DNA of 18,627 nucleotides from an uncultured Chloroflexales bacterium (GCA_937902315.1 CALGUG010000031.1:1-18627); one strand, 5' to 3'; shown: positions 9,385-17,685, counted from the first letter of the stretch. The notes: generated from the sequence alone by a model not told the origin. Translations and numbers: made by a program.

Positions 9385-9591
9385 TACCAAATCCGTTTAA
9401 AGTGTTCTCTTTTTAGAAATACCTTTCAACAGGGAGATTGCTATGCAAAGAAAATCAGGGAAAGTGATATGCGAGATTTGGCGCTCAAGCGCCAAATCTC
9501 GCATATCAAAACATAGAAAAGTTCCACTCTGCCGAAGGACTGTGTTCAAAAGCGTATCTGCCCAATTGTAAGTAATCAACAGGATTTGGTA
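9385..9591 (-). mobile_element. MITE-like non-autonomous element, intact copy 1
   Basis: 207 bp with 10-bp terminal inverted repeats TACCAAATCC (9385-9394) and GGATTTGGTA (9582-9591). They are flanked by direct TTA on both sides (9382-9384, 9592-9594), consistent with a 3-bp target duplication. Inside is a perfect hairpin, TGATATGCGAGATTTGGCGC plus T (9465-9485) against 9488-9508. The motif GTTCCACTCTGCCGAAGG (9521-9538) is shared, inverted, with the copy at 13519-13683. There is no transposase. It is part of the gene-free gap 9335-9839, which also holds REP-like copy 2 and an inverted repeat before the reductase gene. Confidence 0.75.
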
Positions 9592-9660
9592 TTAGTGCTT
9601 GCACTAGGCAGGTTGCAGCGCAAGCGAAGAAGTGACACGCTGTTTGGCTGGGCCGCGACT

Positions 9661-9751
9661 TGATAGCCGGAGGCGGACGCGCCAAGGACCGCATGGGAGC
9701 TAGACGCCTCTCCGCCAGAAAGAGAAGTGCTGCTGTGGGCCAGATTCGGCA
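9661..9751 (+). repeat. REP-like dispersed repeat, copy 2 (long form)
   Basis: The core TGATAGCCGG followed directly by AGGCGGACGCG spans 9661-9681. CCTCTCCGCCA begins 26 bp past the core end (9707-9717), and CAGATTCGGCA lies at 9741-9751. All three blocks recur with nearly identical spacing, inverted, in copy 3 (14177-14266). The 15 bp after the core (CCAAGGACCGCATGG) are identical in copy 5 beside the CRISPR array. Confidence 0.75.
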
Positions 9752-9800
9752 GTGATTCGGCAGCTTTTCGGCTGGAGAATCGGCATAACAAGGCGCTATG

Positions 9801-9830
9801 CTTTGTTCACATCAATCGATTTGAACAAAG
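9801..9830. promoter_or_regulatory. Inverted repeat overlapping the ribosome binding site
   Basis: CTTTGTTCA (9801-9809) and TGAACAAAG (9822-9830) are perfect 9-bp arms 12 bp apart. The right arm overlaps the Shine-Dalgarno AAGGAG (9828-9833) of the reductase at 9840. It could be an operator for a dimeric repressor or an RNA hairpin that masks the ribosome binding site; the sequence alone does not decide. Confidence 0.55.
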
Positions 9831-9839
9831 GAGCGCGAG

Positions 9840-10695
9840 ATGATACTGATAACTGGTGCAGGTGGAACGGTCGGCAGTGTGTTGGTTTCAGGCTTTGAAG
9901 GGCAGCGCCGCCAAGCTGCGCCTCGCCTTTCGTACAGAGCAGAAAGCTGCTCAGGCGCGCCAAGCTGGCTACGACGCGGTCGCCTGCGACTACACCCAGC
10001 CCGAGACCTTGGCGCCCGCCTTCGAGGGCGTCGAGAAGCTCTTTCTGCTGGGCACAGGCGTTTTGGGCCAGCGCGAGGGCGAGCTGAACCTGCTGCGCGC
10101 TGCTCAGGCGGCGGGTGTGCGCAAGATCGTCAAGCTCTCGGTGTTGGGGGCCGAGCGCGAAAGCTTCGAGCTGGCCCGTCTGCATCGCGCGGTCGAACGC
10201 GAGATCGAGCGCTCTGGGCTTGAATGGACCTTTCTGCGCGCCAACAACTTTATGCAGGGTTTTGTGGTCTTCGATGGCGAGACGATCCGCAGAGAGGGCG
10301 TTTTCTACCAGGCGAACGCCGCTGCTGCCGTCGCGCATGTCGATGCGCGCGATATCGCCGATCTGGCCGCTCAGGTGCTGCTCGGCGAGGGCCACGCTGG
10401 CAAAGCCTACGAGCTATCGGGGCCGCAGGCTCTGAACGGTTTTGAGGTAGCCGCAATGATGAGCCAGCATCTGGGCAAAGAGGTCGAGTGTGTGGCGATC
10501 TCGAGCCAAGAACTGCGCGCGCATCTGCTATCGGTGGGCGCGCCGCCGCTCTACGCCGATACGCTCGCCGATCTCTACGACTTCTTCGGCTCGGGCGGCG
10601 CAGCCAGCACCGCCAGCGCTGTGAAGCAGATCCTTGGGCGGCCAGCGACCAGTTTCGATCAGTTTGTGCGCGACTACGCTGCAATTTGGCGCTAA
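9840..10695 (+). pseudogene. NmrA/SDR-family NAD(P)-binding reductase, single-base frameshift
   Basis: AAGGAG (9828-9833) precedes ATG 9840 by six bases. That frame opens with ILITGAGGTVGSVLV, the Rossmann GxxGxxG start of NmrA-like atypical SDRs. The frame is lost after GTT 9885-9887, and homologous sequence continues one base later as QALKGSAAKLRLAFRTEQ to the TAA at 10695. Dropping one T from the TTT at 9886-9888 gives one intact protein of about 285 residues, a usual length for YtfG-like quinone reductases and relatives. The rest has family-like segments: KLFLLGTG, LEWTFLRANNFMQ, HVDARDIADL and AYELSGP. A GTG at 9856 could start the second frame but would replace the dinucleotide-binding loop with unrelated residues. 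It is either a recent pseudogene or an assembly/sequencing error. A terminator follows at once, so it is a single-gene unit. Confidence 0.8.
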
Positions 10696-10711
10696 AGACA
10701 AAGTAAATCTA

Positions 10712-10751
10712 CCCAATAGTTTGAGCTTTTTGCCAAACTGTTGGGTTTTTT
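10712..10751 (+). terminator. Rho-independent terminator of the reductase gene
   Basis: CCCAATAGTTTG (10712-10723) pairs with CAAACTGTTGGG (10734-10745), 12 bp with one G-U wobble, followed directly by six T (10746-10751). It lies 16 bp after the reductase stop. Confidence 0.9.
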
Positions 10752-10810
10752 GAATGGTAGGCTTTGGTGCAAGCATTTTTTTGAGGTTTCGGTACTAATA
10801 GTAATAAGGG

Positions 10811-10830
10811 GTTTGTATGTAGGTACAAAC
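10811..10830. promoter_or_regulatory. Small inverted repeat upstream of the zinc-ribbon gene
   Basis: GTTTGTA (10811-10817) and TACAAAC (10824-10830) are perfect 7-bp arms separated by 6 bp, 44 bp before ATG 10875. A weak -35/-10 pair (TTGAGG 10781, TAATAA 10802, 15-bp spacing) lies just upstream, so this could be an operator or a 5'-UTR hairpin. The assignment is weak. Confidence 0.3.
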
Positions 10831-10874
10831 GCTGATTATGTGGATTGCATTGTGGAGATCGTAAGGAGATAGCA

Positions 10875-11597
10875 ATGAGTTCCCAACTTTGTCCGGTTTG
10901 CGATGGCCCTCTGCAGGCCAATGCTCAGTTTTGTACCAATTGTGGTTATGCCATTAAAAACACCGAAAGCAAGATTGTAGTGAGCCCTTCTCAAGCTCAA
11001 GATACGAGTGTGCAATCGCAACAGGTTTCCTATCCACCTCAGCAAGGTTATGGTCAGCCACAAACGTACCAACCCCAACAAGAATACGGTGCGCCTCAGC
11101 AAGGCTATCAACCACAGCAAGGTTACCCTCAACAACAGGGCTATCCACCGCAACCTGCTTACCCGCCACAGCAGTATGGCCAAATGCAGCCCTATCAACA
11201 GCAGCCAATTCAATCGCCACAGCCGGGTCATCCCCAGCAGCCCTACGTTAATATCCAGCAGCAGCAACCTTACTCTCCCTATGCGGGTATGCCACCCCAA
11301 AATATCAATGTGGTGGTGAACACAACTGCTCAAAGCACAGCTGCTCCAGTAGTAGCCCCTACTCCTGTAATTGTGGTTAAGCAGAAGAGCGCGCTACTGG
11401 CCTTTATTTTAACTTTCTTTTTTGGGCCACTTGGGCTTTTCTATGTCAGTGTGGGTGGCACGCTGATCTTTCTGGTGATTACCTTTTTCCTGTCGCTTAT
11501 TACGGCTGGAGGTTTTGCTATCATAGCTTGGATCATCAGCATGATCTGGGGGCCAATTGCAGCTTCGAACCACAACAAAACCATTGTGATTCGCTAG
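10875..11597 (+). CDS. Zinc-ribbon protein with Q/P/Y-rich linker and TM2-like membrane domain
   Basis: 240 residues. An in-frame ATG exists at 10845, but AAGGAG (10863-10868) six bases before ATG 10875 and the family-like start MSSQLCPVC favour 10875. Residues 6-23 form a zinc ribbon (C6-x2-C9 and C20-x2-C23). Residues about 36-145 are low complexity, built of Gln, Pro, Tyr and Gly (YPPQQGYG, PQQGYQPQQGY), and probably disordered. Residues about 170-230 are hydrophobic, starting with KSALLAFILTFFFGPLGLFY as in TM2-type domains, with two or three membrane segments. The tail SNHNKTIVIR is basic. The codons are more AT-rich than in the neighbours. The function is unknown; a membrane-anchored protein with a metal-binding head is the safest description. 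Terminators on both sides make it a single-gene unit. Confidence 0.8.
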   Translation: MSSQLCPVCDGPLQANAQFCTNCGYAIKNTESKIVVSPSQAQDTSVQSQQVSYPPQQGYGQPQTYQPQQEYGAPQQGYQPQQGYPQQQGYPPQPAYPPQQYGQMQPYQQQPIQSPQPGHPQQPYVNIQQQQPYSPYAGMPPQNINVVVNTTAQSTAAPVVAPTPVIVVKQKSALLAFILTFFFGPLGLFYVSVGGTLIFLVITFFLSLITAGGFAIIAWIISMIWGPIAASNHNKTIVIR

Positions 11598-11611
11598 CGC
11601 TTGTGGCAGCT

Positions 11612-11646
11612 AGTGGGCCGGGTGGGAGCCCGGCCCACTCTTTTTT
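11612..11646 (+). terminator. Rho-independent terminator of the zinc-ribbon gene
   Basis: AGTGGGCCGGG (11612-11622) pairs with CCCGGCCCACT (11629-11639) over 11 bp with loop TGGGAG, followed by C and six T (11641-11646). It lies between convergent genes. On the glmS side the hairpin has no U-tract, so it mainly serves rightward transcription. Confidence 0.9.
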
Positions 11647-11648
11647 GC

Positions 11649-13496
<1,848 letters not shown>

Positions 13497-13518
13497 ACGG
13501 TAGCCTCCTTTATCTTCA

Positions 13519-13683
13519 TACCAAATTCGGTTGATTACTTTCTATTTGGCCTTCGGCAGAGTGGAACGTACCTCTTTTTGTTGTGTGCTATTTCGCGCTG
13601 TCGCGCGAAATAGCACACAACGTCTTTCCCTCGTTTTGTTTTCTCGCGTTAAGCAAATGCACGTCTTTCAAACGAATTTGGTA
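13519..13683 (+). mobile_element. MITE-like non-autonomous element, intact copy 2, in the glmS 5' region
   Basis: 165 bp with perfect 11-bp terminal inverted repeats TACCAAATTCG (13519-13529) and CGAATTTGGTA (13673-13683). Direct TCA flanks both sides (13516-13518, 13684-13686). The conserved motif CCTTCGGCAGAGTGGAAC is at 13550-13567. A perfect 19-bp hairpin, GTTGTGTGCTATTTCGCGC (13580-13598) against 13603-13621, has loop TGTC. The flanks (GTTGATTACTT after the left end, TTTCCCT after the hairpin) also match the inverted copy at 9385-9591. There is no transposase. Confidence 0.78.
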
Positions 13684-13686
13684 TCA

Positions 13687-14176
13687 GTTGTAGAAAGCAG
13701 TTTATGCGCAGGCAGAGCATAGCTAGGCTTGACCTCGCCAACGAGGCAATCCAAAGCGCGCCCGCCTAGGCAGACCGAAACGTTCAAAATGACAACACTG
13801 TGGGAAGCAGACAACGCCAACAACGTGGGGAACTTTGATCATATGGCGTTCTGTTCGGGTTGTGGTGGTGCGTGCTCTGTGTTTGTCTCGTTAGTCGCCT
13901 AACGAGCCTTGTGCAGAGCATCTCAGTTGGCACCGCAACTGGAAGGCATCCGCTGATCTCTCGATTTTCTGGCGCGCCCTGTCGGCCGCCATTAGCCCCG
14001 CCTCGCGGCGAGGAACCTTCACCTCGTCAGCTCAGAAAGCGTTGATTCTGAGCCCATGCGCTAGAAAAGCTCTTGCCTCGACCCTCCTTGTGCTTCCCCC
14101 AAGCACATTAGCATTTCTCATCCGACGCAAGTATAACAAACTTTTTGGCTGCGTCAATCGAAGCGCTTTGTTTGCA
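13687..14176. other. Gene-free intergenic DNA with several hairpins
   Basis: I find no credible gene between the element at 13519-13683 and the monooxygenase at 14558. Visible structures are: CTAGGC (13723-13728) / GCCTAG (13764-13769) enclosing CCTCG-CCAA-CGAGG (13733-13746); a hairpin CTCGTTAG-TCGC-CTAACGAG (13887-13906) nested in outer arms TGCTCTG / CAGAGCA (13873-13879, 13914-13920); and GCTCAGAA / TTCTGAGC (14030-14037, 14046-14053). They could be transcribed structured RNA or decayed mobile DNA. The gap separates the divergent glmS and monooxygenase genes, so it should also hold the glmS promoter, which I could not place. Confidence 0.5.
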
Positions 14177-14266
14177 TGCCGAATCTGCTTGTCACTTCAT
14201 AGATTACTTTGGCGGAGAGGTCTTAACCTTCCATTCGGCTTCTAGCGCGTCCGCCTCCGGCTATCA
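14177..14266 (-). repeat. REP-like dispersed repeat, copy 3 (long form)
   Basis: On the minus strand the core TGATAGCCGG followed by AGGCGGACGCG occupies 14246-14266. The blocks CCTCTCCGCCA (14210-14220) and CAGATTCGGCA (14177-14187) follow at nearly the same offsets as in copy 2. Confidence 0.75.
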
Positions 14267-14376
14267 GAGTCCTTTCCAAACATTCGGCTGCTCGTTCGCC
14301 TGCTTCCAAGCGCATCCTGAAAAGCCAAGCGGATTTGCTATCGAATCTGCCAAATGTTCAGTCAGATTTCGAATCA

Positions 14377-14477
14377 AAGCGAATCCGATTGCTTGATCTC
14401 CTTTTGGCCTTCGGCAGAGCGGAACTTGACACTCCTTCCCACACCACAAGACGGCGCAGCTTGAAGCGGAGCCGGTA
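14377..14477 (+). mobile_element. Decayed MITE-like element lacking the hairpin
   Basis: CCTTCGGCAGAGCGGAAC (14408-14425) matches the family motif at 17 of 18 positions. The preceding bases (GAATCCGATTGCTTGATCTCC) resemble the left end of the copy at 13519. TCA flanks both sides (14374-14376, 14478-14480), and the right end still reads GGTA before TCA. At 101 bp it has lost the internal hairpin. It ends just before the monooxygenase promoter. Confidence 0.5.
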
Positions 14478-14515
14478 TCAGCTATAATTTGACAAAGTTG
14501 ATTAAGTAATATAGA
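14461..14515 (+). promoter_or_regulatory. Candidate sigma-70-type promoter(s) of the monooxygenase
   Basis: Best candidate: TTGAAG (14461-14466), 16-bp spacer, perfect TATAAT (14483-14488), giving a leader of about 60 nt. An alternative is the perfect TTGACA (14489-14494) with TATAGA (14510-14515) at 15-bp spacing. In the first case the -35 box falls inside the decayed element ending at 14477. Confidence 0.45.
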
Positions 14516-14557
14516 TTCATGATGTGACCGCGACTTGCAGGAAAGGAGCTTCAGCCG

Positions 14558-15553
14558 ATGCGCTTTTCGCTCTTTTATAACTGTGATGTAACACCCGAAA
14601 AGGCGATTCCCGAGCTATACGCCGAGATCGAAGCTCAAGCGGTACTGGCCGATCAGCTCGGCTTCGATGCGATCTGGTTGGCCGAGCACCACTTCGAGGT
14701 CTATGGCAAATTGCCCAATCCGCTGCTGTTTTTGGCTCGTTTAAGCGGCCTCACCAAGCGGATCGGCTTGGGCACGGCGGTGGTCGAAGCGCCGCTCTAC
14801 AACCCGCTGCGCTTGGCCGAAGATGCCGCCCTGCTCGATCAGCTCTCGCAGGGGCGTGTGCGGCTCGGCATCGGCTCGGGCGCGCGCAACAAGCCGCAAG
14901 AGTTCGCGCGTTTTGGGGTGGCCTTGGAAGAGAAGAGCCAGCGCACGCTCGAAGTGAGCGATATCTTGCAGCAGGCCTTCGCCGATGGGCTTGTCGATTA
15001 TCGCGGGCGCTTCTACAGCTACGAGCAGGTCGTGATCAATCCGCACCCGCTCCAGAGCGCCCAACAGCTGATCTGGCTGGCGGCCAGCGATAGCACGGTC
15101 GAATACGCCGCCCAGCGCGGCTATGGCTTGCTGATCCCGCGGGTCGGCTTGGCCAGCAAACACCGCGAGCTGATCGAACGCTACCGCGCGGCTTCGGCGG
15201 GCCGAGCGGGCTACGTCGCCCAACTGCGCTTTGTCTATGTGGCCGAGAGCGAGCGCGAAGCTCAGGAGCAGACCCGCCGCACCTTCGCACGCTATGCCTC
15301 CTACGACTGCGGCGTGAACTGGGATGGCCGCATCGATAGCGCCGAATACCGCGAATTGGCCGAGCGAATGAACATGTTGATCGGCTCGCCCGATCAGGTT
15401 TGCGCCCGCCTGCGCGAGTGGCAGCAGCAGTACGGCTTCGATGAGCTGATCTGCCAAGTCTATGCGGCTGGCACCTTGCATAACGACGCCCTGCGCTCGC
15501 TTGAGCTGCTGGCCAAAGAAGTGATTCCTTGCCTACGGAGCGAGCGGCTCTAA
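14558..15553 (+). CDS. LLM-class FMN-dependent luciferase-like monooxygenase (KPN_01858-like)
   Basis: 331 residues; AAGGAG (14543-14548) is nine bases before ATG 14558. It is a single TIM-barrel flavin monooxygenase of the bacterial luciferase family. Typical segments are the start MRFSLFYNCD, GFDAIWLAEHHF (35-46), RIGLGTAVV (68-76), RVRLGIGSGARNKPQEF (100-116) and the late IGSPDQVCARL. The family uses reduced flavin from a partner reductase and oxygen to oxidise small organic substrates; the substrate here cannot be read from sequence. Length and the OsmC and paired CMD/AhpD-like genes downstream match, from memory, the conserved neighbourhood of the KPN_01858 subfamily with Avi_7169/Avi_7170-type proteins. 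It is the first gene of the redox cluster and is separated from the OsmC gene by a 229-bp gap that contains a REP-like repeat. Confidence 0.85.
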   Translation: MRFSLFYNCDVTPEKAIPELYAEIEAQAVLADQLGFDAIWLAEHHFEVYGKLPNPLLFLARLSGLTKRIGLGTAVVEAPLYNPLRLAEDAALLDQLSQGRVRLGIGSGARNKPQEFARFGVALEEKSQRTLEVSDILQQAFADGLVDYRGRFYSYEQVVINPHPLQSAQQLIWLAASDSTVEYAAQRGYGLLIPRVGLASKHRELIERYRAASAGRAGYVAQLRFVYVAESEREAQEQTRRTFARYASYDCGVNWDGRIDSAEYRELAERMNMLIGSPDQVCARLREWQQQYGFDELICQVYAAGTLHNDALRSLELLAKEVIPCLRSERL

Positions 15554-15667
15554 AAGCTGAGAGCTTGCTAGAAGATCTGTGGCTAATTCGAAATCCGTTT
15601 GCATCGTTTCATTTTGGGCAGCCTTCCCACACACAGCGATACCACCTCTTTGAGGCGGGCGGGATGT

Positions 15668-15724
15668 TGGTAGCCGTAGGCGGACGCGCTTGGGTCGTTC
15701 TTTGGGGGAGGGACTAGACCGCCA
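15668..15724 (+). repeat. REP-like dispersed repeat, copy 4
   Basis: The core TGGTAGCCGT followed by AGGCGGACGCG (15668-15688) differs from copy 5 at one base. The block CTAGACCGCCA (15714-15724) begins 26 bp past the core end, as in copy 2. The upstream GGCGGGATGTTG is nearly identical to that of copy 5. AAATCCGTTTG (15590-15600) may be a trace of a MITE-like end. Confidence 0.7.
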
Positions 15725-15782
15725 GAGTGCTGATCTCAGTAAGCGGCTTTAATGTTGGATGCTTTATTCAGAGGAGATCCCG

Positions 15783-16319
15783 ATGAGCACACTGCGAGAA
15801 TATCTGCTTCAGAAGCGCGACGCCCTGCTAAAACGACGGGCCGCGATCGCCGCCAAAAGTGAGGTTGGCCCCAATCGCCTCCAGGCTCATGTGCGGGCCG
15901 AGGGCCGTAGCGGCGTGCGCCGTATTCATATTCGCGACCATTATGTGATCAGCGATAGCGGGCCGGATTTCGCTGGCTACGACCTTGGCCCGGGATCGCC
16001 CGAATTGCAGTTGGGCGTGTTGGGAAGCTGTCTCACCCATATCTTTTTGATCCAAGCCGCCGACCGCCAAGTGCCGCTCGACTCGCTCGAAGTCGATATC
16101 AGCGGCGAGATGCACCCTCGTGCGGGCCAAGCCGGCTACGAGGATATCCCGATCTATCCTCACAATATTCAGTACACGGTCCGTATCAGCTCGCCCGCCA
16201 GCAGCGAAGAGATCGCCGCTCTACATGAAGCTGTCGAGCGTAGTTGCCCTATCTTGAATTTGTTGATTAACCCACAACAGATTTCGGGTACAATAGTTCA
16301 TACATCGTCGCCCGAATAA
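15783..16319 (+). CDS. OsmC/Ohr-family peroxide-resistance protein
   Basis: 178 residues. An upstream in-frame start at 15759 is less likely, because GAGGAG (15771-15776) lies six bases before ATG 15783. The OsmC-like fold is suggested by LQLGVLGSCLTHIFLIQAA with Cys83, the central VDISGEMHP, and AVERSCPILNLL with Cys155. The two cysteines match the peroxidatic/resolving pair of OsmC/Ohr thiol peroxidases that reduce organic hydroperoxides. The N-terminal 30 residues are basic and helical and longer than in minimal OsmC proteins. It lies between the flavin monooxygenase and the AhpD-like pair, which suggests detoxification of peroxides made with the monooxygenase reaction. That link is inference. 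Confidence 0.85.
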   Translation: MSTLREYLLQKRDALLKRRAAIAAKSEVGPNRLQAHVRAEGRSGVRRIHIRDHYVISDSGPDFAGYDLGPGSPELQLGVLGSCLTHIFLIQAADRQVPLDSLEVDISGEMHPRAGQAGYEDIPIYPHNIQYTVRISSPASSEEIAALHEAVERSCPILNLLINPQQISGTIVHTSSPE

Positions 16320-16339
16320 GCGCTGCGCCTTGCTTAGCA

Positions 16340-16368
16340 GTGACGCAGTCTGTTAATCAGTGTATAAA
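16340..16368 (+). promoter_or_regulatory. Candidate promoter of the CMD gene pair
   Basis: GTGACG (16340-16345), 17-bp spacer, TATAAA (16363-16368). It lies just after the OsmC stop, so the downstream pair may be transcribed separately as well as by readthrough. Confidence 0.4.
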
Positions 16369-16374
16369 TAAGCT

Positions 16375-16398
16375 CGAAAGCGTTTTTGAGCGCTTTCG
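16375..16398 (+). other. Leader hairpin upstream of the CMD pair
   Basis: CGAAAGCG (16375-16382) and CGCTTTCG (16391-16398) form a perfect 8-bp stem. GCTC (16372-16375) could instead pair with GAGC (16388-16391), giving alternative folds. It has no T-run after it, so it is more likely a 5'-UTR element than a terminator. A second small hairpin GGTTCA-AGCC-TGAACC follows at 16421-16436. Confidence 0.45.
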
Positions 16399-16455
16399 CA
16401 TCAGCTAGCATGTTCAAACCGGTTCAAGCCTGAACCATACAGAATGAGGAAGAGC

Positions 16456-16974
16456 ATGACACAAGAACAAACAAGCGGCAAGCGCGATCTGCTCGATAGC
16501 TTGCTGGGCGTCACTCCCGATAGCCCGCTCGCTCAGTTGCGCGCCAAACGGGCTAATCTGGCTCAGTTCACCCAAGATAGCTACGACGCTCTGCTTGATC
16601 CCCAAGAGCTCGGCGGACTGAGCACCGTAGAGCGCGAAAAGGTCGCTCTGCGTTCGGCTCTGCTTGCACCCAGCGCCAAGCTGGCCGCCCACTACCGCGA
16701 GCGCTTGGTCGCCAGCGGCGTCAGCGCCGAAGAGATCGCCGCCGTCGAGAACTATCCCAACGATGGCCCGCTCAGCGAGCGCGAAAAGCTGTTGTTGGCC
16801 TATACCGACCTGCTCTCGACCCATCCGGTCGATGGCACGCCCGCCGACCTTGAGCCGCTGCTCAATGGCGGCTTCTCGAACCGCGACATCGTCACCGTAT
16901 CGCAGTTGGTCTCGTTTATCAGCTATCAAGCCCGTATTTTGGCGAGCTTGCGCGCATTGCAGGAGGCACTATGA
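16456..16974 (+). CDS. CMD-domain protein, Avi_7170-like, cysteine-free
   Basis: 172 residues. The ATG at 16444 has no ribosome binding site, whereas GAGGAAG (16446-16452) fits ATG 16456 (MTQEQTSGKRDLL). The fold is predicted all-helical, like carboxymuconolactone decarboxylase/AhpD proteins, with segments such as LSTVEREKVALRSALLA (52-68), LSEREKLLLAYTDLL (104-118) and GFSNRDIVTVSQLVSF. There is no cysteine anywhere, so the AhpD CxxC redox site is absent and it is unlikely to be a thiol peroxidase by itself. Its stop overlaps the start of the next gene (ATGA), so the pair is translationally coupled and may form a mixed complex. The Avi_7170 assignment is from memory of the paired-gene family. 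Confidence 0.75.
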   Translation: MTQEQTSGKRDLLDSLLGVTPDSPLAQLRAKRANLAQFTQDSYDALLDPQELGGLSTVEREKVALRSALLAPSAKLAAHYRERLVASGVSAEEIAAVENYPNDGPLSEREKLLLAYTDLLSTHPVDGTPADLEPLLNGGFSNRDIVTVSQLVSFISYQARILASLRALQEAL

Positions 16975-17555
16975 GCGCCCAAGAACCGAAATTCACGCTC
17001 GACGAACTGAAGTGGAAGCCTTGGCTACCGCCCGTTAAAGAGGAAGAGGCCACTCCCGAGCAGGATGAAGTGATCAAAAAGACCACGCCCGCTGGCTGGG
17101 GATCGCCCTACTTCGCTCTGTTGGCCCACGATATCGAAGCGCTGCGCGCCCGCACCGCCCTCTTCAATGGCATTATGTACGGCCCGGGCGGCCTGCGCCG
17201 CGCCGATCGCGAGCTAGCCACGGTTGGCGTTTCTCGCACCAATGGCTGCATCTACTGCGCCTCGGTGCACGCCCGTCTGCACGTTCAGCTCACCAAAGAC
17301 GACAGCCTGATGCGTCGCCTGCTCGATGAGGGCACCGATACCGAGCTGCCGCCGCGCGAGCGCGCCATCGTCGACTACGCCGTCAAGCTGACCAAAGATC
17401 CCGAAGGCGTCAACACCGCCGACATCGCCAAACTGCGCGAGGCAGGATTCAGCGACCACGAGATCCTCGATATCGCTCACGCCGCTTCGCTCTTCGCATG
17501 GGCCAACCGCCTGATGCTGACCTTGGGCGAGCCTTATCCCGCTTCCCAAGCTTAA
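16971..17555 (+). CDS. Alkylhydroperoxidase AhpD-like protein, Avi_7169-like
   Basis: 194 residues; AGGAGG (16961-16966) is four bases before ATG 16971, which overlaps the previous stop. The AhpD-type catalytic pattern is intact: E81 in RELATVGVS, then C93-I-Y-C96 and H100 in NGCIYCASVH. Members of this family relay electrons through the CxxC pair to reduce hydroperoxides. The N-terminus (FTLDELKWKPWLPPV) and the second helical half (GFSDHEILDIAHAASLFAWA) fit peroxidase-related CMD proteins. Coupling to the cysteine-free CMD partner suggests a catalytic/structural pair. A strong hairpin follows 12 bp after the stop. Confidence 0.85.
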   Translation: MSAQEPKFTLDELKWKPWLPPVKEEEATPEQDEVIKKTTPAGWGSPYFALLAHDIEALRARTALFNGIMYGPGGLRRADRELATVGVSRTNGCIYCASVHARLHVQLTKDDSLMRRLLDEGTDTELPPRERAIVDYAVKLTKDPEGVNTADIAKLREAGFSDHEILDIAHAASLFAWANRLMLTLGEPYPASQA

Positions 17556-17566
17556 AAACGCAAAAG

Positions 17567-17593
17567 GGGGATGGCACGCTCAGTGCCATCCCC
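17567..17593. terminator. Hairpin after the AhpD-like gene, possible terminator
   Basis: GGGGATGGCAC (17567-17577) and GTGCCATCCCC (17583-17593) form a perfect 11-bp stem with loop GCTCA. On the plus strand TCACATAG follows rather than a T-run. On the minus strand CTTTTGCGTTTTTA follows, so it may work best against leftward transcription or as a bidirectional boundary between the gene cluster and the CRISPR leader. Confidence 0.6.
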
Positions 17594-17626
17594 TCACATA
17601 GAAGCTCGTTTTGTTGGGCGGGATGT

Positions 17627-17685
17627 TGATAGCCGTAGGCGGACGCGCCAAGGACCGCATGGAAGCGAAAGCCCTTATCGCATTA
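17627..17685 (+). repeat. REP-like dispersed repeat, copy 5, forming most of the CRISPR leader
   Basis: The core TGATAGCCGT followed by AGGCGGACGCG is at 17627-17647, then CCAAGGACCGCATGG exactly as in copy 2. At the offset where the CCGCC block should be, a weak remnant CCTTATCGCAT (17673-17683, 6 of 11 matches) ends two bases before the first CRISPR repeat. The gap between the terminator hairpin and the array is only 92 bp and not AT-rich, so this element makes up most of any leader. Confidence 0.65.

Noticed and set aside
10845..10874. Upstream ATG of the zinc-ribbon gene
   Set aside because: AAGGAG sits correctly before ATG 10875, and the extra ten residues do not fit the zinc-ribbon start.
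13497..13690. glmS ribozyme/riboswitch upstream of glmS
   Set aside because: The upstream bases are accounted for by the MITE-like element, and I see no ribozyme core.
14042..14396. Small open frames between glmS and the monooxygenase
   Set aside because: They overlap dispersed repeats, lack ribosome binding sites and show no protein similarity that I recognise.
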